Below, one piece after another: positions 6,775 to 12,735 of a DNA stretch of 13,648 bases. Numbering within the stretch: the stretch's first letter is position 1; each line of letters begins with the position of its first letter. Source of the DNA: an uncultured Atopobium sp. (lineage in GTDB: Bacteria > Actinomycetota > Coriobacteriia > Coriobacteriales > Atopobiaceae); the NCBI GenBank assembly GCA_900555335.1, contig USKU01000027.1:1-13648 (forward strand), written 5' to 3'. The position numbers and the translations under genes were made by a program. Below the pieces are notes generated by a model. That model was given only the letters and a program-made list of their open reading frames with translations. It made no database searches and was not told where the DNA came from.

Positions 6775-7986
6775 GTGTCTCTGTTTGGGAACATTTCTCG
6801 CCGAAACTTCTTTAAGACGGGAGCGGCTGGTGTCGTAGTTGCGGGTGCAATTAGCATCGCGGCTGGCTGCTCTCATCAAGAAGGCTCGGGAGATGCAGGA
6901 AAACCGCTGGTACTTGACGAGTCCTCTGGCACAAATGTGCTGGACTCCTATAGCTCTGCGGAGTATTCTGCCCAACCTAGCCAGACCTGGATTCTTCCTT
7001 TGGGAAGCGTGCTGCATCCAGCCGATGGAAATTGGATTCCCGTCACCACGGCCGGCGCATCTGCTACGCCAATGGTGAAGGGCTCTGCTCTTTCGCTGAC
7101 GTCTGGCCAGGTTGTTGACGTTGTTCCTGCGGCTCAGATGAACAATACCACCGCCGTAATTTACGACGTTCGCTGCTCCGACTCCGTTTATGCATGGGTT
7201 GAGGTGGACACCACAACTTTTGACTGGGAACTTCTTGCCGCACCATTTTCTGACGGCAAGCTTACTGGAGATGCAAAGGTCCTCTACAAGGCCGATAAAA
7301 ACTGGGATCCGGCTCCGTTTGCCTGCGGAGACGATAAGGTGGTTTGGCTAGTCCAACCAGCTTCTTCTGGCGAGAAAACCCGTGAATCTTCACACTGCTA
7401 CGTGTGGCGTGTGGGGGATTCTGAGGGAACGGATGCCGTTGAATCTCCAGGTAGATTTGCTACTGCACCGTCTATCTCAAAGGGCGTAGTTACCCTTACT
7501 CCTCGAGTTCGCGCCTCCGAGGGCACTTACTATGGCGTTACAGCATACCTGCTGGGAGACAACCTTAAAACCAAGGTTGACCAGCTTGTTATGCCTCAAT
7601 CTGTCAAACCTTTTGCAGCAAGTCGCGTAGACGATAAGTTCATTGTGTCAGTTGAAGCAAGTTATGACTCGGGCGGTCTGTTGGGCAAGATGGGAACATA
7701 TATCCTGCCTGCTTCAGGCGAAAACCCTTACGTCATAGAGCGTGAACCTTATGCAATAACGGCAGGTAAAGGTAGCCTTTACATAGTTAAGAGCCGCGCC
7801 TCTTACGTGCTTGTTGATACGCAAAATCAAACGGCAAACTGGCTCTATTCAATGGATAGAAGCGTTGATTACGGAGAGTTTCCCGCTCGAGAAGGCAACT
7901 GTGATTCTTTTGTAACCTACTCAACTGTTAAGGATCCTACCAGCGGATATCCGGCTTCCGTGACAGTTCGTGTTTTTTCTTTGTAG
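6775..7986 (+). CDS. Tat-exported putative lipoprotein, possible beta-propeller
   Basis: A 403-residue protein of unrecognised family. The N-terminus carries a textbook twin-arginine motif, SRRNFFK at residues 8-14, then a hydrophobic stretch (about 16-30) and IAAGC ending at Cys32. That resembles a lipobox, although position -3 is Ala rather than Leu. It is probably folded in the cytoplasm, exported by Tat and lipid-anchored outside. The mature part is rich in beta strands with recurrent short blocks such as DDKVVWLVQP and DSVYAWVEVD, which suggests a propeller-like fold. Four further cysteines (134, 184, 208, 376) could pair outside the cell. The start GTG lies three bases after the purB stop with only a weak GGA ribosome site, so translation is probably coupled to purB. 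It precedes a two-component system, which suggests an accessory sensor role like LpqB beside MtrAB; this is a hypothesis only. Confidence 0.8.
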   Translation: MSLFGNISRRNFFKTGAAGVVVAGAISIAAGCSHQEGSGDAGKPLVLDESSGTNVLDSYSSAEYSAQPSQTWILPLGSVLHPADGNWIPVTTAGASATPMVKGSALSLTSGQVVDVVPAAQMNNTTAVIYDVRCSDSVYAWVEVDTTTFDWELLAAPFSDGKLTGDAKVLYKADKNWDPAPFACGDDKVVWLVQPASSGEKTRESSHCYVWRVGDSEGTDAVESPGRFATAPSISKGVVTLTPRVRASEGTYYGVTAYLLGDNLKTKVDQLVMPQSVKPFAASRVDDKFIVSVEASYDSGGLLGKMGTYILPASGENPYVIEREPYAITAGKGSLYIVKSRASYVLVDTQNQTANWLYSMDRSVDYGEFPAREGNCDSFVTYSTVKDPTSGYPASVTVRVFSL

Positions 7987-8025
7987 ATTATTTGTAGGTA
8001 TAGAGATAGAATGAATACAAATAAT
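7987..8025. promoter_or_regulatory. Perfect 10-bp inverted repeat before the response regulator gene
   Basis: ATTATTTGTA (7987-7996) and TACAAATAAT (8016-8025) are exact complements separated by 19 bases, starting directly after the lipoprotein stop codon. The repeat overlaps a weak candidate promoter (TTGTAG 7992-7997, 18-base spacer, TACAAA 8016-8021). There is no T-run after the second arm and the stem is AT-only apart from one G-C pair per arm, so an operator is more likely than a terminator. A small hairpin TGTGC/GCACA with a 5-base loop follows at 8042-8056. Confidence 0.45.
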
Positions 8026-8086
8026 TAATGAATAATCGTAATGTGCCATACGCACATACATGCAGGGCAAAAGAAAAGGGGAGACA

Positions 8087-8800
8087 ATGGCTTCCGACGA
8101 GAAGAAAATTCTGATTGTCGAAGATGAGAAAGTCATCCGTGACGCCGTCTCAGCATATCTTGAGCGCGAAAATTACGTTGTTAAGGGCGTTGGCGACGGT
8201 CAAAGTGCAGTTGAAGAGTTTGAAAAGCACGCATTTGACCTGGTGATTCTCGATCTTATGCTCCCAAAACTTTCTGGAGAGCGCGTTTGCCGTGCAATTA
8301 GAGATACCTCTAACGTGCCTATCATCATGCTTACCGCAAAAGGAGAGGTAGAAGACAGGATTATTGGTCTTGAGCTTGGTGCTGATGACTATCTTGTTAA
8401 GCCTTTCTCGCCACGTGAGCTGGTGGCACGCGTCCGCGCATTGTTCCGTCGCACGTATTCTGAGCCAGACACTGCTGTTGACGTGCTTGATTACGGTACC
8501 CTTACTATTGATATTTCTGGTCATAAGATTCTCATCAACAACGAGGAAGTTGACCTGACCGCTTCAGAGTTTAAGCTGCTCACCACCCTTGCTCGCTATC
8601 CTGGCCGCGTGTACACACGTATGGAGCTTGTCGAGAAGGTCCTGGGTTATGATTTTGAGGGCTATGAGCGCACTATTGATTCGCATGTCAAGAACTTACG
8701 CGCAAAGCTCGGCGATGATCCTCGTAATCCTCGCTGGCTGTTCACCGTTCACGGTGTTGGCTATCGCTTTGAGGCTGGCAACGCTAGCCACGAGTCCTAA
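8087..8800 (+). CDS. OmpR/PhoB-family two-component response regulator
   Basis: A 237-residue DNA-binding regulator. The start is ATG 8087, preceded by AGGGGAG at three to four bases; an in-frame ATG at 8060 has no ribosome site. The receiver domain (about 6-120) has the acidic pair Glu12/Asp13, phospho-acceptor Asp56 in DLVILDLMLP, Thr83 and Lys105 in LVKPF. The C-terminal winged helix (about 138-230) includes VDLTASEFKLL and the recognition-helix and wing segment from YERTIDSHVKNLRAKLGDDP to FTVHGVGYRFE. It is phosphorylated by the sensor kinase encoded 11 bases downstream. The inverted repeat upstream may be its own operator. Target genes cannot be read from the sequence; OmpR-type membership is clear, the exact orthologue is not. 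Confidence 0.96.
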   Translation: MASDEKKILIVEDEKVIRDAVSAYLERENYVVKGVGDGQSAVEEFEKHAFDLVILDLMLPKLSGERVCRAIRDTSNVPIIMLTAKGEVEDRIIGLELGADDYLVKPFSPRELVARVRALFRRTYSEPDTAVDVLDYGTLTIDISGHKILINNEEVDLTASEFKLLTTLARYPGRVYTRMELVEKVLGYDFEGYERTIDSHVKNLRAKLGDDPRNPRWLFTVHGVGYRFEAGNASHES

Positions 8801-8811
8801 GCTTTAGAGCT

Positions 8812-10317
8812 TTGGCGCTCTTCAAGAAACATCACTCAAATTCTCTTAAGAACCCTCCGGAAACTGAGGGTTCTTATAAAACTATTAAGCCTGATCCCGT
8901 TGGCACTCAAAGCTTTACCACCCGTATGGCAGCGTTCTTTGCGCTAACTGCCGTCATGACGGTTTTGGTGCTTATTTCTGTCTTGGGTATTGTGTGGGAG
9001 AGTCGCTTTACTGCTTATACCAGGGAGAACCTACAAAACACCGTTGATACTACCGCGCTCAATATGTCTCAGGCGTACGCGCGCGCAGAAGGCTGGAATG
9101 CCGACGTTCTCTCTATTGCACGTCAGGCCTCTGCAACCAATTCCGATATTGGTATCCAGGTCTTAGATGTTTCTGGCGTGGTTCTGTATGACGACTCTGC
9201 GCCAAATGCTCGCCGACCTGGCGGAGATAGCGCACTATCTGGCCCTCAGACGGGTGACGCCGTGGTTTATGCAGTTGTCCAAAACCTACAAGGTGAGCCT
9301 GTGGGCAGCATTAGAATTTGGACGTTTGGTTCTGAACCGTTCTTGACCCAGCGAGACATTGCGTTCCGTAATGGATCTTACCAGGCAATTAGTCTTGCTG
9401 CAGCCATTGCAATCTCGCTTTCTGGACTGATTGGTATTTTGGCTTCACGCTCGCTTACCAAGCCGGTACGCCGTATTACCGAGACGGCTGTCCAGATCAG
9501 AAGCGGCAATCTTGCGGCTCGTTCAGGCATCCGTGGCGAGAATGAACTGGGGCGTCTGGGAGAAACCTTCGACGACATGGCGTCTTCACTCGAGAGAGAC
9601 ATTAAGCTTGAACGCCGTCTGACCAGCGATGTTGCACACGAGCTCAGAACTCCGCTCATGGCTATTATGGCCACTGTTGAGGCAATCCAAGATGGCATCC
9701 TACCTGCAGATGAAGAGCGCTTGGAAAACATTGTGTCTGAGAGTAGACGTCTTTCTCGCCTGGTAGATGCCATGCTCCATCTCTCAAGACTTGAGAACGG
9801 AAAGACAAAGTTTAACCCAGAAAGCGTCAATGTGGTGGCAATGGTGGCAAGCATTGTTGCCGTGCAAGAAACGCTCTTCAAGGAAAACAATCGCACGTTG
9901 ACCTTTGTGGATAAGACACCCGAGGGCAATTGTTTTGTTGATATTGATTCGGACATGATCCGAGAAGCCCTGACCAATTTGTTGAGCAACGCTATCCGCT
10001 ACACCAATGATGGAGGCCATGTAGTCATAACCGTATCAATTGACGATACTGATGCGGTTATCTCCGTGACTGATGATGGTATGGGAATTGCTCCCGAGGA
10101 CATTCCACAGACCTTCTCGCGATTCTGGCGTGCTGAAGAAAGTCGCGAGCACGCTTCGGGTGGTCTTGGTGTTGGATTGGCAATTACAAAAGAGATTATG
10201 GACCGTCATAACGGCACTATCTCGGTAGAATCCGAGCTTGGAAAGGGCACGACCTTCTCGCTGCACCTTCCTCTGCTTGCCCAAAATAATATCTCTGTAA
10301 CAGATACTTTGTTGTAG
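8812..10317 (+). CDS. HAMP-domain sensor histidine kinase
   Basis: A 501-residue membrane kinase, partner of the preceding regulator. The start chosen is TTG 8812, with a weak TTAGAG site; the next in-frame ATG at 8926 lies at the edge of the first membrane helix, so the true start is uncertain. Order: basic cytoplasmic N-tail (1-38), TM1 (about 40-62), extracytoplasmic sensor region (about 63-188), TM2 (about 191-211), HAMP (about 212-264), HisKA with phospho-acceptor His276 in SDVAHELRTP, and HATPase_c with N box (Asn389/Asn393 in LTNLLSNAIRYT), DDGMGIAPED (421-430), an F box and the glycine-rich GGLGVGLAITK (450-460). All catalytic boxes are intact. An 11-bp perfect hairpin lies within its first 65 bases. 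No terminator separates it from purC, which begins about 75 bp downstream. Confidence 0.95.
   Translation: MALFKKHHSNSLKNPPETEGSYKTIKPDPVGTQSFTTRMAAFFALTAVMTVLVLISVLGIVWESRFTAYTRENLQNTVDTTALNMSQAYARAEGWNADVLSIARQASATNSDIGIQVLDVSGVVLYDDSAPNARRPGGDSALSGPQTGDAVVYAVVQNLQGEPVGSIRIWTFGSEPFLTQRDIAFRNGSYQAISLAAAIAISLSGLIGILASRSLTKPVRRITETAVQIRSGNLAARSGIRGENELGRLGETFDDMASSLERDIKLERRLTSDVAHELRTPLMAIMATVEAIQDGILPADEERLENIVSESRRLSRLVDAMLHLSRLENGKTKFNPESVNVVAMVASIVAVQETLFKENNRTLTFVDKTPEGNCFVDIDSDMIREALTNLLSNAIRYTNDGGHVVITVSIDDTDAVISVTDDGMGIAPEDIPQTFSRFWRAEESREHASGGLGVGLAITKEIMDRHNGTISVESELGKGTTFSLHLPLLAQNNISVTDTLL
8847..8876 (+). repeat. Strong hairpin within the 5' coding part of the sensor kinase gene
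   Basis: TAAGAACCCTC (8847-8857) and GAGGGTTCTTA (8866-8876) are exact complements with an 8-base loop, followed by TAAAAC rather than a T-run. It lies 35 bases into the kinase frame and 47 bases after the regulator stop. It may tune kinase expression relative to the regulator, for example by slowing ribosomes or marking an RNA processing point. Confidence 0.5.
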
Positions 10318-10340
10318 GTCGATTTTTGGGCATTTTGCCG

Positions 10341-10346
10341 TACAAT
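10341..10346 (+). promoter_or_regulatory. Possible weak purC promoter (-10 TACAAT)
   Basis: TACAAT lies 47 bases upstream of the purC start in the 75-base gap after the kinase gene. No good -35 is seen at the proper distance. purC may equally be read from upstream, since no terminator intervenes. A short GCGC-TTT-GCGC hairpin at about 10367-10377 precedes the ribosome site. Confidence 0.3.
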
Positions 10347-10392
10347 CAAAAGTCCTGCAATACAACGCGCTTTGCGCAGAAGTGAGGTCATT

Positions 10393-11289
10393 GTGGCTGG
10401 AGCTGAGCTTCGTCCCGATTCGCACGGTAAGGTTCGCGATATCTACGATTGTGGCGACAAACTTTTGATGGTTGCGAGCGATCGCATTAGTGCTTTTGAC
10501 TTTATTCTCCCCGACGAGATTCCTTTTAAGGGAGAAATTCTGACGCGTATCAGCGCTTTCTGGTTTAATCGCTTCAAGGATCTTCTGCCTAACCACATGA
10601 TTTCTGTTCTGCCAGATCAGACTCCTGAGCAGTTTGCAGATTACACTGAGTATCTTGCTGGTCGCGCAATGCTGGTAAAGAAAGCACAGACCGTGCCAAT
10701 TGAGTGCATTGTCCGTGGTTACCTTACTGGTTCTGGCAAAAAGACCTACGACCAGGACGGTACCGTCTGCGGCATTAAGCTGCCTGATGGCTTGACTGAG
10801 GCCTCTAAGCTTCCTGAGCCAATCTTCACTCCTTCCACTAAGGCTGAGCTTGGCGATCATGACGAGAATATCTCGTTTGAGCGTTGCTGCGAGATTGTTG
10901 GTGAGGATGTTGCTACTCAGCTGAAGGAAGCCTCGCTTGCAATTTATAAGGCTGCTGCAGAATATGCTGCAACTCGTGGAATTATTATTGCGGATACCAA
11001 ATTTGAGTTTGGTTTTATCGACGGAAAACTTACACTTATTGATGAGTGCCTTACACCTGATTCAAGCCGTTTCTGGCCTGCTGAGGGTTATTCTGAGGGA
11101 CACGTTCAGCCAAGCTACGACAAACAGTATGTACGCGATTGGCTGAAAGCCCACTGGGACATGCAAGGAGAGCCACCTCATCTTCCAGAAGAGGTTATTG
11201 AGGGCACGTCCGAGCGTTATCGTACGGCATTCCAGATTATTACGGGAACTGAGTTTGTACCACTGAAGGAGACCAATGTCACTGCGTGA
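10393..11289 (+). CDS. purC: SAICAR synthase (phosphoribosylaminoimidazole-succinocarboxamide synthase)
   Basis: A 298-residue cytoplasmic enzyme joining aspartate to CAIR with ATP to make SAICAR, the substrate that purB then splits. The start chosen is GTG 10393, five bases after GAGG (GTGAGGT); an in-frame TTG 21 bases upstream lacks a ribosome site. Conserved blocks are KVRDIYD (13-19), SDRISAFD (29-36), FKGEILTRISAFWF (45-58), VRGYLTGSG (107-115), FTPSTKAELGDHDENIS (145-161), DTKFEFG (201-207) and DECLTPDSSRFWP (217-229). At about 300 residues it belongs to the longer form of the family rather than the about 237-residue E. coli type. Its last 14 bases overlap the next gene, which suggests coupling. 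Confidence 0.97.
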   Translation: MAGAELRPDSHGKVRDIYDCGDKLLMVASDRISAFDFILPDEIPFKGEILTRISAFWFNRFKDLLPNHMISVLPDQTPEQFADYTEYLAGRAMLVKKAQTVPIECIVRGYLTGSGKKTYDQDGTVCGIKLPDGLTEASKLPEPIFTPSTKAELGDHDENISFERCCEIVGEDVATQLKEASLAIYKAAAEYAATRGIIIADTKFEFGFIDGKLTLIDECLTPDSSRFWPAEGYSEGHVQPSYDKQYVRDWLKAHWDMQGEPPHLPEEVIEGTSERYRTAFQIITGTEFVPLKETNVTA

Positions 11290-11902
11290 CACCATTACGG
11301 GCGCAACCAAAGAAGCGCGTGAGGCTACCGCAAGCCTTTCAAAGAAAGAAGCCTCTGAGGAGACTGAGCGTCCTTCGTATTCCGCTTTTGGTCGCAAATC
11401 TGCTGCTACTGCTAAACCAGTACGAGAGGCAGCTGCGTCTGTACGTGTGACTGGCTCCGGCTCTGGCTCCAGTGCTCCAAAGAGCAAAGAGGAGAAGCGT
11501 GCTGCACGTGCTCGCCAGCGCGAGCGCGAGGATATTCGTAGCCGCGGATTTGAGGCTATGCTGCGCGCGGATTCAGACTATCATCGTGCCGAGCGCGTTT
11601 GGTGGGTCTTCCTAGGTCTTGGCTTTGTTGCAACCATCATTACACTGGTGCTTTCGTATATGGTTCCTGAATCCAGGGACCTGAACACCGGCGTTGGTAT
11701 GATTTCTGCCATTATGCTGGTCTTTGCTTACTTCTGCATCTTTGGCTCGGTTGTCTACAGCTTCTTTAAGATGCGTCCTCTTCGCAAGAAGATCGAGGCT
11801 AAGGTTGCTGGCATGACCGACAAGAAGCTCAACGATTTCTACCTCGAGCGTCAGGCTGAGTACGACAGAAAGAGAGCCGAGCGCAAGGCTCGTCGCAAGT
11901 AG
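11276..11902 (+). CDS. Two-helix membrane protein of unknown function
   Basis: A 208-residue protein that I do not recognise. ATG 11276 follows AAGGAG (11266-11271) and lies inside the end of purC in another frame, so the two are translated together. The first 70 residues are low-complexity (Ala, Ser, Thr, Lys, with a GSGSGSS linker), followed by a highly charged segment with KEEKRAARARQRERED (71-86) likely to be helical. Two membrane segments are predicted at about 108-130 and 139-163, joined by a short loop. The C-terminal 45 residues are again charged and end in KAERKARRK-like basic sequence. Both charged ends probably lie in the cytoplasm. It could be a scaffold or regulator at the membrane, but nothing in the sequence fixes a function. 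The link to purC is by operon position only. Confidence 0.85.
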   Translation: MSLRDTITGATKEAREATASLSKKEASEETERPSYSAFGRKSAATAKPVREAAASVRVTGSGSGSSAPKSKEEKRAARARQREREDIRSRGFEAMLRADSDYHRAERVWWVFLGLGFVATIITLVLSYMVPESRDLNTGVGMISAIMLVFAYFCIFGSVVYSFFKMRPLRKKIEAKVAGMTDKKLNDFYLERQAEYDRKRAERKARRK

Positions 11903-11940
11903 CAGCTCTCGCGCTGCTGCCGGCGCCGCAAGCGTTGGCG
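11901..11940 (+). terminator. Possible weak terminator or processing hairpins after the membrane protein gene
   Basis: AGCAGC/GCTGCT (11901-11906 with 11913-11918) forms a hairpin beginning inside the stop codon, followed by a second GC-rich stem CGCC/GGCG (11924-11927 with 11937-11940). No T-run follows, so intrinsic termination is doubtful, but no other end for the six-gene run is visible before tRNA-Arg. Confidence 0.3.
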
Positions 11941-11944
11941 ATAT

Positions 11945-11973
11945 TTGCGTACGCGAGCCTACGTGAGTAGAAT
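11945..11973 (+). promoter_or_regulatory. tRNA-Arg promoter
   Basis: TTGCGT (11945-11950) and TAGAAT (11968-11973) are separated by exactly 17 bases. The -10 ends 9 bases before the first base of the mature tRNA. This is the best-matched promoter in the window. Confidence 0.65.
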
Positions 11974-11982
11974 ATCCCACAT

Positions 11983-12058
11983 GCCTTCGTAGCTCAGGGG
12001 ATAGAGCACCGCTCTCCTAAAGCGGGTGTCGGCCGTTCGAATCGGCCCGGGGGCACCA
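11983..12058 (+). tRNA. tRNA-Arg (anticodon CCT)
   Basis: The acceptor stem GCCTTCG/CGGGGGC includes two G-U pairs, the D arm has AGCTCAGGGGATAGAGC, the anticodon stem CCGCT/AGCGG encloses CTCCTAA with anticodon CCT, and the T arm GGCCGTTCGAATCGGCC is standard. Discriminator A12055 is followed by an encoded CCA. It decodes AGG. tRNA genes of this kind are frequent integration sites, but no second copy of its 3' end occurs in the window. Confidence 0.96.
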
Positions 12059-12066
12059 TTGATTTT

Positions 12067-12095
12067 AAACCGGCAGCTTCGTGCTGCCGGTTTTT
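12067..12095 (+). terminator. Terminator of tRNA-Arg
   Basis: An 11-bp stem (AAACCGGCAGC 12067-12077 with 12083-12093) and a 5-base TTCGT loop are followed by T residues (12091-12095, partly in the stem). Confidence 0.9.
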
Positions 12096-12340
12096 CTTTG
12101 TTGCGGCGTGTCAGCGTCGGTTTCTTTGGCTTGGCGTACAAAATGATGCAGCTTAGCCGCGCCTCGCTGAGAAATTGTCATGTTTCTAGTCAAGATAATC
12201 GGACGACTGGGGCTCAATGTCCGACATTTAGAGAGCCTCGCTACTTGATATACATTTCTATGCATAAACTTCAATTAATATGCTTGAAAATGAATAGAGA
12301 TATATAAGAAATTTAACTATCGATAAATTCCGCACTTAAG

Positions 12341-12473
12341 GAACACACCTATGACAGATATTCTGCTCAATTACGGGCGTATTACACACCTAATGAAGAT
12401 AATCTGCATGCCTTAGCTATTTTTGGTGTCATGTATACGTCTTTTTGACAGATTATCTGACTTAGATGTGTTC
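12341..12473. repeat. Three copies of a 23-25 bp repeat, two direct and one inverted
   Basis: Copy 1 (12341-12365) and copy 3 (12449-12473, opposite orientation) agree at 21 of 25 positions. Copy 2 (12384-12406, same orientation as copy 1) agrees with copy 1 at 18 of 23, and its inner half AGATAATCTG (12397-12406) is a perfect inverted match of CAGATTATCT (12449-12458). Shared core: ACACAyCTA, four to five variable bases, then AGATAwTCTG. The 9-mer ACACACCTA is identical in copies 1 and 2, 41 bases apart. Confidence 0.6.
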
Positions 12474-12602
12474 GGCCATCAGCAAATGGATCCGATTGGC
12501 CGTATTCCGAAAAATGATGCAAGTAAGCCTTGGTCATTCGAAGATGTTTTATTGCTGGAGACAGTCGTGATAATTGCGGCAATGAAACGCTCGCAGCGCT
12601 GA
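12351..12602 (+). pseudogene. Possible small broken gene with one in-frame TAG
   Basis: ATG 12351 follows TAAGGA at a spacing of about eight bases and opens 21 codons (MTDILLNYGRITHLMKIICMP), ending at TAG 12414-12416. The same frame is then open for a further 61 codons to TGA 12600-12602, including HQQMDPIGRIPKNDASKPW and a hydrophobic tail segment VLLLETVVIIAAM. Read through, it would be an 83-codon protein with one amber stop. I recognise no family, and open runs of this length also occur by chance, so this is weak. The repeat copies lie inside its first half, which argues that the DNA may have another function. Confidence 0.2.
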
Positions 12603-12664
12603 AGTGCTTGCGTCACCGGTTCCGGCGATGACACGTGCCGCTGTCGAACGATTTCTGTGGCAGC

Positions 12665-12699
12665 AAAAAGCCCTGCAACCAAACACGGTTGCAGGGCTT
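12665..12699 (-). terminator. Terminator of the PASTA kinase gene
   Basis: A 13-bp perfect stem (12668-12680 with 12687-12699, arm AAGCCCTGCAACC) with a 6-base loop. Read on the minus strand it ends in TTTTT (complement of 12665-12669), 37 bases after the kinase stop codon. Confidence 0.9.
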
Positions 12700-12735
12700 G
12701 AACGTACTGGTTGAGCACATTGCACGTCGCGGCGT

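Larger units (their letters stand above)
12096..12664. other. Gene-poor stretch between tRNA-Arg and the kinase terminator
   Basis: About 570 bases without a confident gene. It contains a GC-mixed first part with a TCGGAC/GTCCGA hairpin (12199-12204 with 12219-12224) and an 8-base direct repeat GCCTCGCT (12161-12168 and 12235-12242). An AT-rich island (about 12243-12340) follows, then the three-copy repeat cluster at 12341-12473 and a short open frame ending at 12602. Open frames on both strands here are under 80 residues and none resembles a known family. It may be the remnant of a decayed or inserted segment next to the tRNA gene. Confidence 0.5.

Noticed and set aside
9378..9989. A 203-codon open frame on the minus strand inside the sensor kinase gene
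   Set aside because: It is antisense to intact HAMP, HisKA and ATPase motifs, and its Ser/Arg-rich translation is typical of a mirror frame.
10036..10860. A 274-codon open frame on the minus strand across the kinase end and purC
   Set aside because: It runs antisense through two well-conserved genes and their gap, with no ribosome site or domain pattern.
12414..12416. The in-frame TAG as a pyrrolysine or recoded codon
   Set aside because: The flanking protein is unrecognised and TAG serves as an ordinary stop for other genes here (adhesin, lipoprotein, kinase), so recoding is not supported.
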